A DNA stretch of 7,954 nucleotides from an uncultured Clostridia bacterium (lineage in GTDB: Bacteria > Bacillota > Clostridia > Oscillospirales > CAG-272), in assembly GCA_937892405.1 (NCBI GenBank), contig CALAFS010000245.1, forward strand, positions 1-7,954, written 5' to 3'. The position numbers and the translations under genes were made by a program. The notes under the pieces were generated by a model. The model had not been told where the DNA came from, did no database searches, and saw only the letters and a list, made by a program, of their open reading frames with translations. Below are positions 1-4,260 of the stretch, piece by piece; the first letter of the stretch is position 1, and every line of letters begins with the position of its first letter.

Positions 1-1
1 T

Positions 2-481
2 CCCGACGGCAATCAGAAGAGCGAGCGACTGAAAAAATATCTCGAAAAACGCGGCTATTACGGTGTCCGCATTACCGGCTGCGTCAAGGATACGACGGGA
101 TTTGCCTTTCCCGCCGACCGCATGGCGTGGTCTTACAATGCAAATTATGAGAATCTGACCGAGATCGGCAGGCTTTACGAGGAATATCCCGACGACGGCG
201 GGCTGAAATTCTTCTGCTTCGGTGTGCACTCGCACGACTTCGAGAATGCGGGAAAATGGAATGTCCTCGTCGATTTTGCCGCGGCGTACGGCAACCGCCC
301 CGAAACCTTCTACTATGCACCGGTCGGTGAGCTGTTCGACTATCAGGACGCGGTCGGCATGCTGAAAATCAAGGAGGACGGGATCGAAAATCCGAGCAAG
401 GTCGACCTTTTCCTGAAGGTGGACGGCGTGCGTGTGACTCTGCGCGCGGGGAAGTCGTACCGCTTTCCAAAAGGGCATTGA
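2..481 (+). CDS. Polysaccharide deacetylase family protein (NodB-like), 3' part only
   Basis: This is the C-terminal 159 residues of a gene that starts before the window; the reading frame is open from base 2 to the TGA at 479-481, so the ATG at 122 is internal and not the start. The family removes N- or O-acetyl groups from polysaccharides using a divalent metal in a (beta/alpha) NodB barrel. The visible part opens with a Pro-Asp-Gly-Asn-Gln segment matching the third NodB motif region. It later has an FFCFGVHSHDFENAGKW block, whose His is a candidate for the last catalytic motif, and a YYAPVGELFDY block. Both blocks recur almost unchanged in the complete gene that follows, so the two are tandem paralogs. 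A small C-terminal tail of about 40 residues follows the barrel, and its function is unknown to me. The catalytic Asp-Asp and His-x3-His motifs lie outside the window, so activity cannot be judged. Family membership is inferred mainly from the intact neighbour. Confidence 0.85.
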   Translation, partial: PDGNQKSERLKKYLEKRGYYGVRITGCVKDTTGFAFPADRMAWSYNANYENLTEIGRLYEEYPDDGGLKFFCFGVHSHDFENAGKWNVLVDFAAAYGNRPETFYYAPVGELFDYQDAVGMLKIKEDGIENPSKVDLFLKVDGVRVTLRAGKSYRFPKGH

Positions 482-482
482 T

Positions 483-500
483 CGCGGAAAATATACCGCG
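483..500 (+). other. Small GC-rich hairpin between the tandem deacetylase genes
   Basis: A 5-bp perfect stem (CGCGG at 483-487 with CCGCG at 496-500) closes an A/T-only 8-nt loop immediately after the first gene's stop codon. No T-run follows, and the next ribosome binding site begins at 509. It is therefore more likely a transcript-processing or stability element, or chance, than a terminator. The 40-bp gap and shared strand suggest the two genes are co-transcribed. Confidence 0.25.
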
Positions 501-508
501 TAACACAT

Positions 509-513
509 GGAGG
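509..513 (+). promoter_or_regulatory. Ribosome binding site that fixes the second deacetylase start at 522
   Basis: GGAGG at 509-513 lies 8 nt upstream of the ATG at 522, an ideal spacing. The same bases overlap an in-frame upstream ATG at 507, which has no comparable site of its own. Translation is therefore expected to start at 522, not 507. Confidence 0.8.
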
Positions 514-521
514 AAAACGCA

Positions 522-1442
522 ATGAAAGTCGAGATCTGTTACCCGAATTTTACGAAAAAAGCCATCACCTTTACCATAGATGACGGCAATGTGGCGATGG
601 ACGAGAAACTTTTGTCCGTGGTTTCTCCCGCAGGGCTTCGCGGTACCTTTAACCTCTGCCCGAATCGGATGAGCACACTCTCACCCGCCGGGTATCGGGC
701 GTTTTACGCCGGGCATGAGATCGCCAATCATATGGCATACCACCCGATGGCGCTGGATCCCGGGCGGGTGTATACGGTGTCTGACGATCCGTTTGATCCT
801 GCGACGGCAGACCCCGAAAAGCTCTATCGCACCGAACGCACAGGGCTTTACCACATGCGAGCACACCGTTGGCTCTATGCGGCGGACAGAGAGACCTATC
901 TTGCGATCGCGGAGGAGTCCCGTCTTGCACTTGATGAGGTCTTCGGTGAGGGGAGCGTCCGGAGTTTCGTCTATCCCTACTCTCGTCAGAAGGATGATGT
1001 CATCTTTGACCGCCTCGCCTCGTCGGGGCACTATTACGGAATCCGTCGGACAGGCGCCGTGCGCGGAGCGGACGGGTTTCGGATTCCCGCGTTTCCCGAA
1101 TGGAGCTATACCGCCGATGTCACCTGCCTTCTTCCCGTGGCGGAGGAATATGCCGCATGTCCTTCCGACGACGGACTGAAGTTCTTCTGCTTTGGGGTTC
1201 ATTCCGTCGATTTTGAGAACGCCGGAAAATGGAGAGAACTTGAGACTTTTGTGACCCGCTACGGCGGGCAACCTGAGAAATACTATTATGCACCCGTCGG
1301 CGAGATTTTCGATTACGCGAGCGCGGCGGCAATGCTCCGCAGGGAAGGCGACTGCCTTTTCAACCCGAGCGACCGCGATCTGTATCTGCGTATGGGTGGG
1401 AGAGAATGTGTCCTCACATCAGGAGAAAGCTTCCGTAAATAA
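522..1442 (+). CDS. Polysaccharide deacetylase family protein (NodB-like), complete
   Basis: This 306-residue protein is predicted to deacetylate a carbohydrate polymer or oligomer; the substrate cannot be told from sequence. Visible NodB motifs, counting from the ATG at 522: TIDDG at about residues 18-22 (catalytic base Asp20 and metal-binding Asp21), and H70-x3-H74 followed by Pro75 (metal ligands). A YPYSRQ segment near 151-156 stands at the position of motif 3, and GVHS in the C-terminal half supplies a candidate late catalytic His. The YPYSRQ form lacks the Asp/Gly/Asn seen in the upstream paralog. No signal peptide or membrane segment is visible, so it is probably cytoplasmic or exported by an unusual route. 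A start at 507 would add five residues (MEENA) but would bury the ribosome binding site. The gene ends at TAA 1440-1442, followed by a strong terminator. Family assignment is firm; biological role is not. Confidence 0.92.
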   Translation: MKVEICYPNFTKKAITFTIDDGNVAMDEKLLSVVSPAGLRGTFNLCPNRMSTLSPAGYRAFYAGHEIANHMAYHPMALDPGRVYTVSDDPFDPATADPEKLYRTERTGLYHMRAHRWLYAADRETYLAIAEESRLALDEVFGEGSVRSFVYPYSRQKDDVIFDRLASSGHYYGIRRTGAVRGADGFRIPAFPEWSYTADVTCLLPVAEEYAACPSDDGLKFFCFGVHSVDFENAGKWRELETFVTRYGGQPEKYYYAPVGEIFDYASAAAMLRREGDCLFNPSDRDLYLRMGGRECVLTSGESFRK

Positions 1443-1455
1443 TGAAGGAGAAAAG

Positions 1456-1502
1456 CGACAGGACAACCGTGCCAGAATGCACGGTTGTCCTGTCGTCTTT
1501 TT
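1456..1502 (+). terminator. Strong intrinsic terminator, probably bidirectional
   Basis: A perfect 17-bp stem (1456-1472 paired with 1479-1495) closes a 6-nt loop (CAGAAT), followed on the + strand by TCTTTTT. It sits 13 bp after the stop of the second deacetylase gene. On the opposite strand the stem is followed by CTTTTCTCC, so it can also end transcription of the convergent ttcA gene, whose stop is at 1513-1515. Length, perfect pairing and position between convergent genes make this a confident call. Confidence 0.9.
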
Positions 1503-1503
1503 G

Positions 1504-1532
1504 AAAGACGGTTTACTGTCCGTCTTTGTTTT
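1504..1532 (+). terminator. Second, weaker hairpin with T-rich tail (backup + strand terminator)
   Basis: AAAGACGG (1504-1511) pairs with CCGTCTTT (1520-1527) around an 8-nt loop, and is followed by GTTTT and then CTTC. It starts just after the main terminator and overlaps the last codons of the convergent ttcA gene. It could act as a fail-safe for + strand transcripts. The left arm can alternatively pair with GTCTTT at 1495-1500, so folding is ambiguous. Confidence 0.45.
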
Positions 1533-2283
1533 CTTCGATTTTACCCGCGTCTGGGTATCGTCCCATCTTCTTGAATCCGTCGATTTCTCCTTTGCACATC
1601 GCGTGAAAAATGCGGTGGCGTAAACCATCATTGTCTTTTTCAAGCTTTTTGAGGAGAATTTTCATGTTTTCCCGCTCGGTGGCGTGGTCTTCGGGGCAGG
1701 GGCTTTTGATGACGGGAAGCCCGCGTTTTTTTGTGAAATAGATAATATCCTTTTCCTGCGCGTAAAGCAGGGGACGGATGAGCGTCAGCTTTCGGTTCGA
1801 GAGGTAGGTGACGGGGGAGAAGCAACCGAGCCGCCCTTCAAAGAAGAGGTTCATCATAAAAGTCTCGACGGCGTCGTCATAGTGATGACCGAGGGCAACC
1901 TTGTTGCACCCCGCCGCCTGTGCTTCGGCGTGGAGGGAGCCGCGGCGCATCTTCGCGCAGAGAGAGCAAGGGTTCGGCTCTTTTCTGATATCGAAGATAA
2001 TTTTCGCGATCTCGGTCGGTACCACACGGTATTCGACTCCGAGAGAGTCACAGAATTTCTGCACCGGGGAGAAATCCTGCCCTTCAAAGCCCATGTCGAC
2101 CGTGATGGCGACGACATCGTACTTTTTCGGATAGAAGCGGCGCATTTCGGCAAGGGTGGCGAGCAGGGTAAGGGAATCTTTTCCGCCCGAGATACCGACG
2201 GCGATACGGTCACCGTCCTCAATCATACCGTAGTCGTCTACGGCGCGGCGGGTAAAGCTCAAAAGGCGTTTCATTTCGTTCAT
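1513..2283 (-). CDS. ttcA: TtcA-family tRNA 2-thiocytidine(32) synthetase
   Basis: This 256-residue cytoplasmic enzyme belongs to the PP-loop ATPases that adenylate cytidine 32 of certain tRNAs and insert sulfur. From the ATG at 2283: PP-loop SGGKDS at residues 32-37, PCSLC with Cys106 and Cys109, GHHYDDAVET at 132-141, and Cys196 in a PCPEDH segment. The CxxC plus distant third Cys is the pattern that in E. coli TtcA binds a [4Fe-4S] cluster, which separates it from TilS (lysidine synthase). It is shorter than E. coli TtcA (about 311 residues), as is common in Clostridia. The frame stays open upstream to 2616, but that stretch lies antisense to the amidase gene and has no family features. 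I therefore choose MNEMKRLL at 2283. No good Shine-Dalgarno sequence precedes it; a start at 2274 (MKRLL) is possible. It converges on the deacetylase pair and diverges from the amidase. Confidence 0.9.
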   Translation of the reverse strand: MNEMKRLLSFTRRAVDDYGMIEDGDRIAVGISGGKDSLTLLATLAEMRRFYPKKYDVVAITVDMGFEGQDFSPVQKFCDSLGVEYRVVPTEIAKIIFDIRKEPNPCSLCAKMRRGSLHAEAQAAGCNKVALGHHYDDAVETFMMNLFFEGRLGCFSPVTYLSNRKLTLIRPLLYAQEKDIIYFTKKRGLPVIKSPCPEDHATERENMKILLKKLEKDNDGLRHRIFHAMCKGEIDGFKKMGRYPDAGKIEENKDGQ

Positions 2284-2306
2284 GGCAATTTTTCCGATTC
2301 TTGCAT

Positions 2307-2335
2307 AGGATACTTGTGAATGAGTTTTCCGATAA
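2307..2335 (-). promoter_or_regulatory. Candidate promoter for ttcA
   Basis: Read on the - strand, TTATCG (complement of 2330-2335) and TATCCT (complement of 2307-2312) are separated by 17 bp. They match the sigma-A -35 box at 3/6 positions and the -10 box at 4/6. The predicted transcript would begin about 17 nt before the ATG at 2283, a very short leader consistent with the absence of a clear Shine-Dalgarno. The match is weak and it overlaps the amidase ribosome binding site region, so this is only a suggestion. I found no convincing + strand promoter for the amidase in the same 69-bp gap. Confidence 0.2.
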
Positions 2336-2352
2336 GGAGCAGAGAGTAGCAA

Positions 2353-2919
2353 ATGGCAATCAAAGTCTATATAGATCAGGGGCACAACCCCTCGGGGTTC
2401 AATACCGGCGCGGAAGGCAACGGATTTTACGAACAGGACATCACCTATGAGGTCGGGCAGCGCCTCTATCGTTATCTTTCGGAGGATCCCGCGTTTGAGC
2501 CGCGGCTCTCGCGTCCGACGGAGAGCACCATACTCGGTACGAACAATGCGAGCAGTCTGCGCGTGCGCGTCGATGAAGCGAACGCTTGGGGCGCCGATCT
2601 TTACCTTTCTATTCATACGAACGCGGCGGAGAATCCGCGCGCCACAGGGAGCGAGGCGCTCGTCTACGGTCCCTCCTCACGCGTCGCTATCGGCGTAGGG
2701 GAGGACATTCTCGCCGAACTTCACCTTGTCACGGGACTCCGTAACCGCGGGATCGTGTACCGTCCGGGGCTCTATGTCCTGAAGAAAACCCGCATGCCAG
2801 CGGTGCTCGTGGAGATGGGCTTTATCAGCAATCCGCAGGACGCGGAGCTGATGGCGTATTCTCCCGATCTCTTCGCCCTCGGTATGTATCGGGGACTCAG
2901 AGATTATTACGGCGTGTAG
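2353..2919 (+). CDS. N-acetylmuramoyl-L-alanine amidase (Amidase_3 family)
   Basis: This 188-residue zinc amidase hydrolyses the bond between N-acetylmuramic acid and L-alanine in peptidoglycan. The whole protein is one Amidase_3 domain. DQGHNPSG carries zinc ligand His11, YEQD carries Glu27 (second ligand), LSIHTNA carries His88 (third ligand), and VEMGFISNP carries the catalytic Glu154. All the residues I expect are present. There is no signal peptide, membrane segment or cell-wall-binding repeat, unlike AmiC or CwlC-type enzymes with extra domains. It may act on the cell's own wall after lysis or sporulation-type release, or be exported with help; a prophage lysin origin is possible but no phage genes are nearby. 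An in-frame TAG at 2347-2349 makes the ATG at 2353 the only start. The AAGGAG at 2334-2339 is 13 nt away, longer than usual. It ends 13 bp before the convergent cysteine-rich gene. Confidence 0.93.
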   Translation: MAIKVYIDQGHNPSGFNTGAEGNGFYEQDITYEVGQRLYRYLSEDPAFEPRLSRPTESTILGTNNASSLRVRVDEANAWGADLYLSIHTNAAENPRATGSEALVYGPSSRVAIGVGEDILAELHLVTGLRNRGIVYRPGLYVLKKTRMPAVLVEMGFISNPQDAELMAYSPDLFALGMYRGLRDYYGV

Positions 2920-2932
2920 CGGTTCTTTTGCG

Positions 2933-3586
2933 TCAGGAGAGCGTCAGATGATCGAGCGTGAGAGATTCTCTCACGCCCTCCGCACTGTCGGCGGGGAAGG
3001 TGTAGGTCGCACCGCAGTCGGGGCAGAAGACCTGCACCCCGCTGTCGGTGAAGCGGAAATCATAATGCCCGCTGTGACAGGGACAGTCGATCTCCCCGTC
3101 CGCTTCCAGCTCCTTGACGAGAAAGCGCACCATGTCGTAAATTTCCGGCTCCGGAAGAATTTCGTCGTCGTCCATATCGCGGGGAGCGAGATCCTTGACC
3201 GACTCGGCGCCGTAGTCCGCCGCGAGACGCCCGAGCGCCTCGGCGGACTCGTCAAGCGCGCCGTCGATCTTTTCTTTTTCCCCGAGAAAGCAGATGTCAA
3301 CATTGGCATACGGACAGTTGAGACGGAACAGGTCGCGGTCAAAGAAGAGAGGAGAGGCGACCGTGAAATCATGATTTTTGCGGCAGAGGAGACAGGGGAC
3401 GGACAGGCGTACCTTCCCGTCCTTTGCCACGGAGATGTCCGCCGCGGATTTTCCGCAGGGACAGCGCAGTCGGAGCATATCCGCTGCCAGGGCAAACTGC
3501 CCGACGATCCCGACTACCGTGTCAAGACATTCGGGACAGCGGTAGGCGATGTGTGTTATCTTTTTTTCGTTTCTTTTGTTTTCCAT
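2933..3586 (-). CDS. Cysteine-rich protein with three zinc-ribbon-like modules, function unknown
   Basis: I do not recognise this 217-residue protein. It has 12 cysteines in paired clusters. Module 1 has Cys17-x2-Cys20 with Cys42-x-Cys44; module 2 has Cys65-x2-Cys68 with Cys91 and Cys99; module 3 has Cys168-x-Cys170 (plus His171 and His174) with Cys188-x2-Cys191. The spacing suggests three treble-clef or zinc-ribbon folds, each with two knuckles on beta-hairpins. Modules 2 and 3 are separated by an acidic, probably helical segment (about residues 103-165) containing MDDDE and EPEIYDMVRFLVKELE. The N-terminus is Lys/Asn-rich, and there is no signal peptide or membrane segment, so it is probably cytoplasmic. 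GGAG lies 4 nt before the ATG at 3584-3586, slightly close. It follows the DJ-1 gene by 78 bp on the same strand. It could be a nucleic-acid-binding or metal/redox-sensing protein, but nothing seen decides that. Confidence 0.85.
   Translation of the reverse strand: MENKRNEKKITHIAYRCPECLDTVVGIVGQFALAADMLRLRCPCGKSAADISVAKDGKVRLSVPCLLCRKNHDFTVASPLFFDRDLFRLNCPYANVDICFLGEKEKIDGALDESAEALGRLAADYGAESVKDLAPRDMDDDEILPEPEIYDMVRFLVKELEADGEIDCPCHSGHYDFRFTDSGVQVFCPDCGATYTFPADSAEGVRESLTLDHLTLS
2956..2976 (-). other. Perfect hairpin in the 3' end of the zinc-ribbon gene
   Basis: GCGTGAGAG (2956-2964) and CTCTCACGC (2968-2976) form a 9-bp perfect stem with a 3-nt loop. It lies inside the last codons of the zinc-ribbon gene and about 37 bp after the amidase stop. 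Neither side is followed by a T-run, so it is not a standard intrinsic terminator. It is, however, the only strong structure near this convergent junction, where the gap is just 13 bp. Confidence 0.35.
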
Positions 3587-3601
3587 AAAACTCCGTTTTA
3601 C

Positions 3602-3621
3602 AGCGGGAATGCGTTCCCGTT
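3602..3621 (-). other. Hairpin in the leader of the zinc-ribbon gene
   Basis: CGGGAA (3604-3609) pairs with TTCCCG (3614-3619) around a 4-nt loop, extendable by a G-U and an A-T pair to 3602/3621. It lies in the 78-bp gap between the DJ-1 stop and the zinc-ribbon start. On the - strand no T-run follows the stem, so it is not a clear terminator of the DJ-1 transcript. It may be a leader structure or chance. Confidence 0.25.
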
Positions 3622-3664
3622 TTGAAAAAATGTGCAGGAAATGCCGTCCTTACTTTGAGAAATG

Positions 3665-4177
3665 TCAGGCATGAGACTCCGCCGTATTTAAAATGGCGAG
3701 CAGTGCGACGGAGAAGGCGAGCGCCTCGGTCATATCCTTGCCGGTGACGATCTTTCCGTCCGTCACAGCGGGAAGGTCGGTATATACCGCGCCCGACAGT
3801 TCTTTTTCAAACCCGGGGAAGCAGGTCGCGCGCTTGCCCTTGAGATAGCCGAATTTTGCGAGGACGGTCGGCGCGGCGCAGATCGCCGCGAGAATCCCAC
3901 CCGACGCGTGTACCTTTGCCAGAATTTCTTTGACAAAAGGGGAAGCGGCGAGGTTTTTCGTCCCCGGCATGCCGCCGGGAAGGACGACCATGCGCACGCC
4001 GTCGGTGCCCGCTTCGTCTGCCGTAAGATCGGCGACAACGGGAATTCCGTGTGCGCCGGTAACGGTCTTTCCGGTGATTCCGACCGTGCGCACTTCGTAG
4101 CCCGCACGGCGGAGCATATCGACAGGCGTCAGGGCTTCGATTTCTTCAAAGCCCTCGGCAAGAAGTACATAAATCAT
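3665..4177 (-). CDS. DJ-1/PfpI family protein (YajL/ThiJ-like)
   Basis: This 170-residue protein of the DJ-1/PfpI superfamily has a class I glutamine amidotransferase-like flavodoxin fold. From the ATG at 4177: a beta-strand followed by EGFEEIEALTPVD, with Glu14 at the position of DJ-1 Glu18; LPGGMPG at 66-72; and AICAAPTVL with the nucleophile-elbow Cys100. The Glu/Cys pair is the redox-sensing and catalytic pair of DJ-1, YajL and related deglycase/chaperone proteins. The length is slightly under the usual 180-190. The open frame continues upstream to 4264, but AAGGAGG (complement of 4183-4189) lies only 5 nt before the ATG at 4177, which fixes the start. The earlier in-frame ATG at 4192 overlaps this site. 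No signal peptide or membrane segment is seen, so it is cytoplasmic. It lies 83 bp after the ftsK stop and 78 bp before the zinc-ribbon gene. Specific activity (deglycase, glyoxalase III-like or chaperone) cannot be assigned. Confidence 0.92.
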   Translation of the reverse strand: MIYVLLAEGFEEIEALTPVDMLRRAGYEVRTVGITGKTVTGAHGIPVVADLTADEAGTDGVRMVVLPGGMPGTKNLAASPFVKEILAKVHASGGILAAICAAPTVLAKFGYLKGKRATCFPGFEKELSGAVYTDLPAVTDGKIVTGKDMTEALAFSVALLAILNTAESHA

Positions 4178-4182
4178 AATAA

Positions 4183-4189
4183 CCTCCTT
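4183..4189 (-). promoter_or_regulatory. Consensus ribosome binding site of the DJ-1 gene
   Basis: The complement reads AAGGAGG, a full anti-16S match, 5 nt before the ATG at 4175-4177. It decides the start against the in-frame ATG at 4190-4192, which directly abuts the site, and against the longer frame that begins inside the ftsK stop region. Confidence 0.85.
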
Positions 4190-4260
4190 CATGCGCCATA
4201 GGCGGCATGAAAATTCGCAGAGTTTTTGCGGGAAAGCGAAAACGGGATCGGGGAAGGGAA

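Noticed and set aside
681..1271. 196-residue open frame antisense to the second deacetylase gene
   Set aside because: It is a shadow of codon bias in a GC-rich gene; the + strand carries clear NodB motifs and no ribosome binding site or domain is seen on the - strand.
1684..2319. 211-residue open frame on the + strand across ttcA
   Set aside because: The opposite strand encodes the PP-loop and iron-sulfur cysteines; this frame has no recognisable domain and no good start signal.
2284..2616. N-terminal extension of the ttcA reading frame, open for 111 more codons on the - strand
   Set aside because: It is fully antisense to the confidently coding amidase 5' half, has no TtcA-like features, and the recognisable family sequence begins just after 2283.
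2948..3625. 225-residue open frame on the + strand opposite the zinc-ribbon gene
   Set aside because: Both strands are open, but the - strand protein shows organised CxxC pairs and a ribosome binding site, whereas the + frame lacks domain features and would begin just after a convergent gene.
4178..4260. Possible terminator between ftsK and the DJ-1 gene
   Set aside because: Only a 4-bp CGCA/TGCG stem followed by AATTTT and an imperfect CATGC/GCATG pairing are present; too weak to call.
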